Part shown: in pieces, positions 28,117 to 37,247 of the stretch
Numbering within the stretch: position 1 is the first letter of the stretch
Layout of the letters: the number at the start of each line of letters is the position of its first letter
NCBI GenBank assembly: GCA_016930295.1
Contig: JAFGHE010000041.1
Span: forward strand, 1-40,140
Direction of reading: 5' to 3'
DNA: 40,140 nucleotides
DNA from: Sedimentisphaerales bacterium
Lineage (GTDB): Bacteria > Planctomycetota > Phycisphaerae > Sedimentisphaerales > SM23-30
Notes under the pieces: model-generated
The model's input: only the letters and a program-made list of their open reading frames with translations
Databases searched by the model: none
What the model was told of the DNA's origin: nothing
Position numbers and translations under genes: made by a program

Positions 28117-28176
28117 AAGGCCCGGGCCTCCAGCAGGGAAGAATAAAACCTGTTGTGAGGCCTTGGCCGTTTTTAT
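28117..28176 (+). terminator. Intrinsic terminator after flagellin 3
   Basis: GGCC-cg-GGCCTC-CAGCAGG ... CCTGTTG-t-GAGGCC-tt-GGCC then GTTTTTATT. Confidence 0.8.
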
Positions 28177-28188
28177 TGCGCCTCGTCG

Positions 28189-28266
28189 GATGCCACCGTC
28201 AAAAGTGGATATTGCCACTTAAAATCGTTGTTTTAAAATCGTTCGAGATACTTTTGACGCTTGCAT
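28189..28266 (-). repeat. MITE-like element, copy C (inverted, 78 bp, ~11 bp internal deletion)
   Basis: GATGCCACCGTCAAAAG ... CTTTTGACGCTTGCATC; flanked on both sides by CGTCG. Confidence 0.7.
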
Positions 28267-28670
28267 CCGTCGAACCGCTATAATCATCCACACATTTCAA
28301 AGCCGCATTTCCTAGGATGGTATTTCTTCTATTTCAAGTATGAAGCATGCTAACGCATGCTATAAAGTGCACTGCGGGGTTAAAAAACTTTTCTCATTTT
28401 TTTATCCTTTATAATAAACAATGACGAAAAAGTAATAGAAGATCACGTAAAGAAATATTTTATCCAAGTATCGTATATTACCTATTTAACCTAATCTATA
28501 GATTTTTACACACATTGTTTTTTCAATGATAACTTGGGTAATAGCAAATACTTGTGAATAAAAAAAATTTAAAAATATCGAAATTTAATTTGCTTCATCG
28601 AAAATCTGTTATAATATTAAATAGAAGAAAAATATAGTTGAAATCGGAATTCTCTTTTCTCCTCCTTTGC

Positions 28671-28714
28671 TGGTGAGGCAGGGCAACCCCTCCTGTTCTG
28701 CTTCACCATTTTTT
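28671..28714 (+). terminator. Orphan intrinsic terminator upstream of uvrA
   Basis: TGGTGAGGCAGG ... TCTGCTTCACCA (12-bp stem, 2 G-U) followed by TTTTTT. Confidence 0.7.
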
Positions 28715-28904
28715 ATTCTATTATTTTCATAATCACTTTATTTACAATCAATTGCGGCATCTTTTTGCCTGTCGGGGTAAATTAATCAATGTTTATGCTT
28801 GTGTATAGTGTCCAAATCAAGATAAAATGGACGGAATATTTATACAGTATCAAGAGCATCAGTCAGGCAAATGATAATGATTTACAGTTTAACTGATAGT
28901 TTAT

Positions 28905-31715
28905 ATGGCACAAAAATACATAAGCATTAAGGGCGCTCGGGAACATAACCTTAAATCTATAGATATCGATATTCCCCGTGACATTCTGGTAGTAATAACC
29001 GGTCTGAGCGGATCGGGCAAGAGCTCTCTGGCATTTGACACTATTTATGCGGAGGGGCAGCGAAAATATGTTGAGTCACTGTCGGCCTATGCACGTCAGT
29101 TCCTCGAGCAAATGCAGAAGCCGGATTTTGAAAGCATTGAAGGCCTGCCACCGACAATTGCCATAGAACAACGAAGTGGCGGACATAATCCCCGATCCAC
29201 GGTTGCCACAACTACGGAAATATATGACTATCTGCGTTTATTATACGCCCGAGTGGGCGTACCACACTGTTGTATATGCGGCAAACCGATAAAGACGGTT
29301 CATGCCAGTCAGATTGTCGATGCGCTCATGGCTGAGCCGGAGGGCAAAAGAATCCAGATCGCAGCTCCCATCATCTCCGGCCAGAAGGGCGAGCACGTGG
29401 AGGTTTTAAGGCGTATCCAGAAAGAAGGTTTTGTCAGGGTGCGAGTGGACGGTAATGTCTGTGATCTCAAGGATATTACACCTCTGGGTCGAAACCAGAA
29501 ACATACTATTGAGATAATAGTTGACCGAATTATCATAAAATCCAGTGTACGGACTCGGCTGGCTGATTCGATAGAAATGGCCTTAAAACATTCGGAGGGA
29601 CTGGTCCTGGTTTTGAAGGAGGACAAACGGGGCCGATGGCGGGAAAGTTACTATAGCGAGCGTTATGCCTGTCTGGATCATCCGGAGGCCTCGATGCCGG
29701 AGTTGTCCCCGCGGTGTTTCAGTTTTAACAGTCCTTATGGCGCCTGCCGCAGTTGCGATGGCCTGGGCAATACCATGGAATTTGACGAAGAACTCATCGT
29801 GCCGGACGAGACTCTGTCATTAAATGAAGGCGCGATCGATGCCTGGCGCCGGGGGGGCAAGCGTATGAATATATTTTATAACCGCCTGATCCGCCGGTTT
29901 TGCCGGGAGTTCGATATCAGCCCGGATACGCCGTTTGCCAACATTCCCGCATCGATACGAAAAATATTCATGTACGGGACAAACGATGATTACGAGTATG
30001 GTATCAATTTTGAAGGCGTGATTCCCAACCTGATCCGACGTTTCAATAAAACCGACAGTGAATCGGTCAAGACCCGCCTGCACAGTTACATGTCGGTTCA
30101 GCCCTGTCCGGAATGCAAGGGGGCGCGTCTGCGTCCGGAATCACTGGCCGTGATGATAGACGGTAAAAATATTAACGATACGACCCGCATGAGTATCGGC
30201 CAGGCACAGCAGTTTTTTAAAGACTTAAAACTTATCGGGCAAAATCGCGAGATTGCCCATCCGATTATAAAGGAACTGCGCAACCGGTTGGAGTTCATGG
30301 TAAATGTAGGCCTGGATTATCTCACGCTCGACCGGATGAGCAGTACGCTATCCGGCGGTGAAGCGCAGCGTATCCGCCTGGCAACCCAGGTAGGTTCCCA
30401 ACTGGTGGGAGTCTGCTATGTCCTGGACGAACCATCGATTGGCCTGCATCATCGGGATAACCAGAAATTAATACAGACCCTGCGCCAACTGGTTGATCTC
30501 GGTAATACCGTGCTGGTGGTGGAGCACGATGAAGACACGATGTATGCGTCGGATCATCTGATAGATATCGGGCCCGGCGCCGGCACGCACGGGGGCGAGA
30601 TTGTGGCCCAGGGCCAGGTCAAGGATATTATTCAGGAACCGCGATCTATTACCGGTAAGTATCTCTCCGGCGAGCGGGAGATAGCCCTGCCGGAAAAAAG
30701 ACGAAAGGTCAATCTGAAATATTGCGTGGCTCTGCGCGGGGCACGCCAGAATAATCTCAAGAGTATCGATGTAGATTTTCCGCTGGGTACCTTTATCTGC
30801 GTGACCGGCGTAAGCGGATCGGGCAAAAGTTCCCTGATCCGGCAGGTGCTGCTGCCGGTTTTGCGGCGTAAACTCTATAACGCCCGTGAAAAACCGGGCC
30901 TGCATAAAAAGATACTGGGCACCATGCGGATTGATAAAGTGATCCAGATTGACCAGAGTCCGATCGGGCGCACGCCGCGTTCGAATCCGGCCACCTATAC
31001 CGGAGTTTTTGATCTGATCCGGCAGCTGTTCAGTAAAACGCGGGAAGCCAAGATTCGCGGTTACGCCCCGGGACGATTCAGTTTTAATGTCAAGGGCGGT
31101 CGCTGCGAGGACTGCCAGGGCCAGGGTACCAAAAAAATCGAAATGCACTTTCTGCCGGATGTGTATGTGGTATGTGACCAGTGTCAGGGCTCGCGCTATA
31201 ACCGGGAGACCCTGGAGATTAAATACCGGGGCATGAGTATCGCCCATGTGCTGGATATGCATATCCAGGAGGCGATGAGCTTTTTTGAGAATTTTCCCAA
31301 GATCAAGCAGTTGCTCAAGGCGCTCTATGACGTGGGACTGGGCTATATGTCCCTGGGCCAGTCATCCACCACGCTTTCCGGCGGCGAGGCCCAGCGAGTG
31401 AAACTGGCGACCGAACTGGGTAAGAGCAGTACCGGCCATACGCTTTATGTGCTGGACGAACCGACCACGGGCCTGCATTTTGCCGATATCCATAATCTGC
31501 TCAATGTGCTCAACCGGCTGGTGGATATGGGCAACACCGTTATTGTTATCGAACATAACCTCGACGTCATCAAGATGGCTGATTATATTATCGATCTGGG
31601 CCCGGAAGGCGGCGACGCCGGCGGCCGGATCGTGGCCCGGGGCCGGCCTGAAGAAATTACTCAGATAAAAGAAAGCTATACCGGACAGTTCTTAAAAAGT
31701 AAATTGAAGATGTAA
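28905..31715 (+). CDS. uvrA: Excinuclease ABC subunit A
   Basis: Two ABC domains: TGLSGSGKSSLAFDTIYAEGQRKYVESLSAYARQFL and TGVSGSGKSSLIRQVLLPVL; STLSGGEAQRIRLATQ; Zn motif CEDCQGQGTKKIEMHFLPDVYVVCDQCQG. Confidence 0.98.
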   Translation: MAQKYISIKGAREHNLKSIDIDIPRDILVVITGLSGSGKSSLAFDTIYAEGQRKYVESLSAYARQFLEQMQKPDFESIEGLPPTIAIEQRSGGHNPRSTVATTTEIYDYLRLLYARVGVPHCCICGKPIKTVHASQIVDALMAEPEGKRIQIAAPIISGQKGEHVEVLRRIQKEGFVRVRVDGNVCDLKDITPLGRNQKHTIEIIVDRIIIKSSVRTRLADSIEMALKHSEGLVLVLKEDKRGRWRESYYSERYACLDHPEASMPELSPRCFSFNSPYGACRSCDGLGNTMEFDEELIVPDETLSLNEGAIDAWRRGGKRMNIFYNRLIRRFCREFDISPDTPFANIPASIRKIFMYGTNDDYEYGINFEGVIPNLIRRFNKTDSESVKTRLHSYMSVQPCPECKGARLRPESLAVMIDGKNINDTTRMSIGQAQQFFKDLKLIGQNREIAHPIIKELRNRLEFMVNVGLDYLTLDRMSSTLSGGEAQRIRLATQVGSQLVGVCYVLDEPSIGLHHRDNQKLIQTLRQLVDLGNTVLVVEHDEDTMYASDHLIDIGPGAGTHGGEIVAQGQVKDIIQEPRSITGKYLSGEREIALPEKRRKVNLKYCVALRGARQNNLKSIDVDFPLGTFICVTGVSGSGKSSLIRQVLLPVLRRKLYNAREKPGLHKKILGTMRIDKVIQIDQSPIGRTPRSNPATYTGVFDLIRQLFSKTREAKIRGYAPGRFSFNVKGGRCEDCQGQGTKKIEMHFLPDVYVVCDQCQGSRYNRETLEIKYRGMSIAHVLDMHIQEAMSFFENFPKIKQLLKALYDVGLGYMSLGQSSTTLSGGEAQRVKLATELGKSSTGHTLYVLDEPTTGLHFADIHNLLNVLNRLVDMGNTVIVIEHNLDVIKMADYIIDLGPEGGDAGGRIVARGRPEEITQIKESYTGQFLKSKLKM

Positions 31716-31772
31716 ATGCAGTTGTGAGTTGTGAGCAAAAGGTAGAAATATAATTTTATCAGAGGAGTTGCC

Positions 31773-32036
31773 ATGGAGTTGAAGGAATTTCAACAATTAA
31801 TTAGTGATAAATACGAGCAGCGGGACCGGCAGCGGGGCACATCGGCCACATTTATGTGGTTTATCGAAGAAATCGGCGAACTGGCCACCGCTCTCTCCGG
31901 CGACGACCACGATAATAAAATTGAAGAGTTCGGCGACGTCCTGGCCTGGCTGTGCACTCTGGCCAATATTAATGATATCGACCTCATCGAAGCCATCCAG
32001 CGATACCGCGATAAAGACCATAAAACATTTAAATAA
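31773..32036 (+). CDS. MazG-like nucleotide pyrophosphohydrolase
   Basis: FMWFIEEIGELATALSGDDHDNKIEEFGDVLAWLCTLANINDIDL: EExxE...D MazG-like pattern. Confidence 0.8.
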   Translation: MELKEFQQLISDKYEQRDRQRGTSATFMWFIEEIGELATALSGDDHDNKIEEFGDVLAWLCTLANINDIDLIEAIQRYRDKDHKTFK

Positions 32037-32037
32037 C

Positions 32038-32074
32038 TCAAACTGACCGATTTTGTAGAAATCGTTCAGTTTGA
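32038..32074 (+). terminator. Strong hairpin directly after the MazG-like gene (no U-tract)
   Basis: TCAAACTGA-c-CGATTT-tgtag-AAATCG-t-TCAGTTTGA. Confidence 0.5.
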
Positions 32075-32112
32075 AAGGCACATCCGTCTTCGTCTGCGAC
32101 TACGACGGGACA

Positions 32113-32790
32113 GGAAGGCACAAAGAAGGAAAACAAGCCGGACTGGTTGGATATTATTAAATGAATTATTTATAACATCCTGTAAATACATTATTTAGTC
32201 TTCCTGTGCAAGTTGAAATATATTAATACAGTTAAAATTTTCCAAGTATCACCCCCTTAGCTATTAAAATTCTTCAAGCGTTACATATATCACTGTATTT
32301 TGATATTTTGTTTTGGAATCGTTGATATTTTGGAAAAATGGGGAAATCTGGGAAAGAGGGTAAACGGTTAGCACGTCCGATACGGCCGTGGTACACCCGT
32401 TTCAAACTTACTCTATTTACTTTTAAATGATCTGGTATTACGCGCAGAGATTTCAACCGCGAATGGACGCTAATAAACGCGAATTTATAAACCTTTAGTA
32501 ACGGTAATTATTGGGGGCGTGGGTTTGACTTGCTCCGTTAGCAGAGGTCGGTTCGGCCCTGATGTATGAAGTATAGCACGAGAAAGTTAAATGTCGAGTT
32601 AACTTTTAAATTAATTTATTATTTTTACCACAGAGGGCCCAGAGAGATTAACTATTTAATATTAATGGGTTTATGATTTTTATCCGCAGATTACGCAGAT
32701 TTACGCAGATTTTTTGCCACGAAAGGGCCCTTGGCACGATATCTACAATTCGTGAGATTCGTGGCCGAAATTCTTATTCTGAGGATCGTG
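32113..32790. repeat. Cluster of short boilerplate intergenic repeats
   Basis: GGAAGGCACAAAGAAGG; TTTCAACCGCGAATGGACGCTAATAAACGCGAAT; TTTTTACCACAGAGGGCCCAGAGAG; TTTTTATCCGCAGATTACGCAGATTTACGCAGATTTTTT; GCCACGAAAGGGCCC...CGTGAGATTCGTGGCCGAAATTC. Confidence 0.5.
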
Positions 32791-33100
32791 TAATCATGTC
32801 TAAAATGTTCTGGACAGGTGGGCGTGCCGGGGGGTAATATTGAGTTTATGACCTGAAGGCCGGAGGGGCCGAGGGTTGGTTTGAATTTATTATTTGTAAG
32901 TTAGGCATCTTGGAGAAGCATTGGGATTTAGTTCTTTTAGAGGAAGAAATAATAATAAAATAGACGAATGTCTGTTTTTAAGTTAAAACTAGGAAGAAAA
33001 ATCCTAAAGAGGTGTTATCTAGAAGCGTTATAAACAGAAGTTAGGTTGGAAGTACTAATATTTACTGTGAATGATACTAACCAAAGAGTGAAAAATAATT

Positions 33101-34066
33101 ATGAACCGTGCAAACTATTTTAACTTCATTGAAGAAAAACTCTGTTTGCTTGCTCTCCGCATAGAGATGCGAGGGGGCTTGAATATTCTGGACCATCATC
33201 TGCATTCAGAGAATTTTTATCTACACTTCTTCAACTTGCTCTTTGATTGGCAGCTTCTAAACATTAATACTGTACAACAAAATGCTGCAGGTATTGATTT
33301 AATTGATACTACAAATAAGATAATTGTACAGGTTTCTGCCACTGCAACAAAGCAGAAGATTGAATCAGCCCTTGCTAAAGACCTTTCTATCTACCAGGGC
33401 TATTCCTTCAAGTTTATATCCATCTCTAAAAACGCAAAGGATTTACGAACTAAAAAATTTATGAATCCTCATAATCTAATATTTTCACCCGAAAAGGACA
33501 TTTTTGACATCTCCTCTCTTTTAGCATTAATTAAGGAGCTGAAGGCAACCCGGCTGAAAGAGATCTATGAATTTATAAAAGATGAACTCAAGAGCGAACC
33601 TGATCCAGATAAAGTAGAGTCCAACCTGACGACAATCATTAAAATTCTGTCCAAAGTGGATTGGGAGCAAGAGATACTGGGCTTTGAAACTGTACCATTC
33701 GATATTGAAGCAAAGATTACGTACAATCAACTGGATACCGCCAGAATTCTTATCGACGAATACAAAATCCACCATAGTCGCATTAATAAGATCTACTCTG
33801 ACTTTAACAAACAAGGTGTGAACAAAAGTTTTTCAATTTTAAATGGCATTCGCAGTGAGTATTTAAGTCTTAATTCAGTTGATTCTCCCGATCAATGTTT
33901 CTTCACGATTATCAAAAAAGTTGTTGAGAAGATTCGTGCAAGCGCTAATTACACTCCTATTCCTGATGAAGAACTTGAGTTATGTGTGCAAATACTTGTT
34001 GTTGACGTCTTCATACGATGCAAAATATTTGAAAATCCTATAGGAAATAACAATGCTTGTTCCTGA
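33101..34066 (+). CDS. SMEK-domain protein of an ABC-3C system
   Basis: MNRANYFNFIEEKLCLLALRIEMRGGLNILDHHLHSENFYLHFFNLLFDWQLLNINTVQQNAAGIDLIDTTNKIIVQVSATATKQKIESAL: SMEK-type N-terminus. Confidence 0.7.
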   Translation: MNRANYFNFIEEKLCLLALRIEMRGGLNILDHHLHSENFYLHFFNLLFDWQLLNINTVQQNAAGIDLIDTTNKIIVQVSATATKQKIESALAKDLSIYQGYSFKFISISKNAKDLRTKKFMNPHNLIFSPEKDIFDISSLLALIKELKATRLKEIYEFIKDELKSEPDPDKVESNLTTIIKILSKVDWEQEILGFETVPFDIEAKITYNQLDTARILIDEYKIHHSRINKIYSDFNKQGVNKSFSILNGIRSEYLSLNSVDSPDQCFFTIIKKVVEKIRASANYTPIPDEELELCVQILVVDVFIRCKIFENPIGNNNACS

Positions 34067-34280
34067 TAATATACACCCCGAGCAGACCATTTACTACAAC
34101 GGTGCTTTTGTGCTGAAGGCGATTAAAACGCATCAGGTGATGGATATGCTCGATTTATACATCCAGACAAAGAGTGAGCGAGAAATGAGTATGCCTGTTT
34201 TTATACTATGTCTCGATTGGCTTTTTCTCCTTAATTTGGTTACAATGAATGACAACGGCAAGGTTGAACTATGTTCTTAA
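34053..34280 (+). CDS. ABC-3C middle component (MC6-like small protein)
   Basis: 75 aa MLVPDNIHPEQTIYYNGAFVLKAIKTHQVMDMLDLY...; overlaps both neighbouring genes. Confidence 0.65.
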   Translation: MLVPDNIHPEQTIYYNGAFVLKAIKTHQVMDMLDLYIQTKSEREMSMPVFILCLDWLFLLNLVTMNDNGKVELCS

Positions 34281-36001
34281 AATCACTAACAATTACTCAT
34301 GGCGATGGCGCAATAATCAGAGACATCCGATTCCACTCAGGTCTTAACCTTATAGTTGACGAAACTCCAGTAGTAAGCGGTAAAGAGACAGGAAACAACG
34401 TTGGTAAAACAACGGTCCTGAAATTGGTAGATTTCTGTCTTGGTGCTAAGGCAAAGGGAATATACTCAGACTACGAAAACAAACGGAACGAATACACGCT
34501 TGTCAAAGAGTATCTTATTAAGAACAAGGTGTGTATTATACTTGTTCTCACGGATGATCTTTTACATGAAGAGTCTCAGAAAGTATGCATTGAACGAAAC
34601 TTCTTGCCCCGTAAAGACAAAATATTACGCATAGACGGTAATAATAAAACTGAAGATGAGTTTGAAGAAACACTAACAGAACTTCTATTTCCAGGACATT
34701 ATGGCAGTAAACCAACATTTCGACAAATTATTGCTCATAATATCCGCTATAAGGATTTGAGTATTAATAATACGATTAAGAATCTCGACCACTATACCCG
34801 TGATGATGAGTACGAGACACTCTATCTCTTCCTTTTTGGTTGTGATTTTGAGCAAGGAGATACCAAGCAGGAACTGCGTTCTCAAATAAGTATCGAGGAA
34901 AAATTTAAGTCACGCCTCGAATCTGAACAGACTAAATCAGCATATGAGACTGCGTTAGCTCTTCTTCAAGCAGAAATTGAAGAAATTGAGCTCAAAAAGG
35001 CATCACTCAACCTTAATCCTAATTTTGAATCCGATTTGGACAAACTTAATAAAATCAAATATCAGGTAAATCTTACTTCATCTGAAATTAGTAGACTTGA
35101 ACTTCGGAAAGATTTGATTTTAGAAGCCCAAATGGAAATAAAATCGGGAGTTTCTACCATCGATTTGCAACAATTACAACAGATATATCAGCAGGCAACA
35201 TCTTTGGTAACTGGAATACAAAAGACTTTTCAGGAACTTCATGATTTTCACAATCGTATGGTGGAGGCCAAGATTCAGTTCATTACCCAGGATTTACCGA
35301 GGATTGATTCGAAACTTACTAAGCAACGTGAGCATTTGAACCGCCTTTTGGCTGAAGAAACCAAATTAAGTAAGACTATCATCCAAAGTGATTCCTTTGA
35401 TGTACTTGAGCAATTGATTACCGAGCTCAATGCAAAATACCATACAAAAGGTGAATATGAAAATACTCTGCGACAATTGAGTTCTGTAGAATCAAAGCTA
35501 ACCGAACTCAATAATAAACTTATCAAAATTGATGATGAACTATTTTCTGATGATTTCGCTCTTAAAATCCGAGAACAGGTCGATAAATTCAACATACATT
35601 TTGCATCTGTGTCACATGAACTTTATGGTGAAAAATATGCTTTGAAGTTTGATCAAAAAATAAAAAAAGGACGTCGTCTTTACGAATTCTCAGCGTTTAA
35701 CCTCAATTTCAGTACAGGAAAAAAACAGGGCGAAATATCCTGTTTTGATATCGCATATACGCTCTTTGCTGACGAAGAAAATATCCCTTGTATGCACTTT
35801 CTCCTTAATGATAAAAAAGAACTAATGCATGATAATCAACTCTTGAGAATATCCAATCTTGTCAATACAAAGGGGATACAGTTTGTAGCATCAATTCTGA
35901 AAGATAAGTTGCCAAAAGAGTTAAATAAAGATGAGTATGTGGTGCTGAAATTGTCACAGGACGACAAGCTTTTCAGGATTGAAAAGGAAGTTGATGCTTA
36001 A
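34271..36001 (+). CDS. DUF2326-type ABC/SMC-like ATPase of an ABC-3C system
   Basis: Walker A GNNVGKTT, long coiled-coil, C-terminal ATPase half (GEISCFDIAYTLFADEENIPCMHFLLNDKKELMHDNQLLRI). Confidence 0.8.
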   Translation: MFLKSLTITHGDGAIIRDIRFHSGLNLIVDETPVVSGKETGNNVGKTTVLKLVDFCLGAKAKGIYSDYENKRNEYTLVKEYLIKNKVCIILVLTDDLLHEESQKVCIERNFLPRKDKILRIDGNNKTEDEFEETLTELLFPGHYGSKPTFRQIIAHNIRYKDLSINNTIKNLDHYTRDDEYETLYLFLFGCDFEQGDTKQELRSQISIEEKFKSRLESEQTKSAYETALALLQAEIEEIELKKASLNLNPNFESDLDKLNKIKYQVNLTSSEISRLELRKDLILEAQMEIKSGVSTIDLQQLQQIYQQATSLVTGIQKTFQELHDFHNRMVEAKIQFITQDLPRIDSKLTKQREHLNRLLAEETKLSKTIIQSDSFDVLEQLITELNAKYHTKGEYENTLRQLSSVESKLTELNNKLIKIDDELFSDDFALKIREQVDKFNIHFASVSHELYGEKYALKFDQKIKKGRRLYEFSAFNLNFSTGKKQGEISCFDIAYTLFADEENIPCMHFLLNDKKELMHDNQLLRISNLVNTKGIQFVASILKDKLPKELNKDEYVVLKLSQDDKLFRIEKEVDA

Positions 36002-36201
36002 CATGGAGCAGCATCTAATTACTATTTTATTATCAACCAATAGCAGCAGTTGATCTTGGATGCTGAATAGCATGTTGATAATGCACTAGCGAAATTTTAA
36101 GAAAAGAACAGCATGAGCGTAGTAGCATATTATCGGGAAGTAAAATCCATGAGTGAGTATATTTGGAAAGTATATAAACAGGAAAATTGCAAGAGAAATA
36201 A

Positions 36202-36870
36202 ATGAAGATATTAATAGCAGTTATCGTAATTGTTGTGGCAATTTTGGTGATCTTGATGGTCAAAGGCGGTTTCCGTTTTAGTTCGAGTACGGACTCTGTT
36301 GCCAATCAGCAGATGACTCTGGAACAAAAGCTTGAGGTGCTGGCGGGCTGTGGTTTGAGACTGGCTGAGCCGTTTACAGTAGATGATCTCCTCACTTCAT
36401 GGAATCGTGAGGATTACGAAGGAGCGGGATTTAATTTGGTGCTGGTTGGTCTTGGTATGACGGAGGAACAAGAGCCATGGCGGAACCACTGTGTGAATCT
36501 CTGGCATTTTGATACGGAATGTATTCAAGATCATGGAGACTATAAACGGATTGTCGAACGTATGGCCGAAATGACACAGGGCTCTTTGCTTCTTGAGAAT
36601 ATCCAGGATTATGTTGACGTGGAGGAGGGGAAGGCCTGGTTTTCCTTCTCGTGCCAAGGGAAAGAGATAAAAGTAGACTGCAAGGTGGAAGATGATTGGG
36701 TGGATGGGAGCATCTTTGCCACCTTTATTGATCTTCTCAATACGACAGATCCGTCCATGATATACGTTTATTATGACCTTGGAGGTCAAGACTGTATCAT
36801 CGGATGTGTATCCAAAGAAAATTTGAAGGTATTGCAGGAGAATGGGATCAAGTTTGTCCCGTTGGCATAA
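36202..36870 (+). CDS. Hypothetical membrane-anchored protein
   Basis: 222 aa, N-terminal TM (ILIAVIVIVVAILVILMV). Confidence 0.5.
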   Translation: MKILIAVIVIVVAILVILMVKGGFRFSSSTDSVANQQMTLEQKLEVLAGCGLRLAEPFTVDDLLTSWNREDYEGAGFNLVLVGLGMTEEQEPWRNHCVNLWHFDTECIQDHGDYKRIVERMAEMTQGSLLLENIQDYVDVEEGKAWFSFSCQGKEIKVDCKVEDDWVDGSIFATFIDLLNTTDPSMIYVYYDLGGQDCIIGCVSKENLKVLQENGIKFVPLA

Positions 36871-36910
36871 CCAGTGAACAACGTGCTCATTAGTTGTAGA
36901 ATGGCGAAAT

Positions 36911-37168
36911 GATGGGACTGAGAAGGGGAGATGGGACTGAGAAAGGGGGACTGAGAAAGGGACATATACTTTCTAAAGACAACCACCCCGGCCTTCGGCC
37001 ACCCCTCCTTGGTAAGGAGGGGAGTTTGAAAAATTCTCCCCCAGACAAAGCGGAGGGGGATAAGCCCAAAAACTCTCCCCCTGTTTCAGGGGGAGTACCC
37101 GAAGAAGGGGGAGGGGGTAAAATGATGAATCGTCCTGGTACTGAGAAAGGGGTACTGAGAAAGGGACG
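36911..37168. repeat. Short tandem/interspersed repeats with GC-rich hairpin block upstream of lysS
   Basis: ACTGAGAA(A)GGGG units at 36913-36964 and 37138-37166 bracket CACCCCGGCCTTCGGCCACCCCTCCTTGGTAAGGAGGGG and further CTCCCCC/GGGGGAG hairpins. Confidence 0.6.
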
Positions 37169-37247
37169 ACTATTTAAAATTCCAGGCGCTAAGTTTATGT
37201 CGGTTTTTGTTTGACTGAGAACATTTTTCCGGTATGATGGCGGCACG

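Noticed and set aside
30468-31262. 264-aa antisense ORF inside uvrA
   Set aside because: Opposite strand of a highly conserved uvrA; no recognisable domain.
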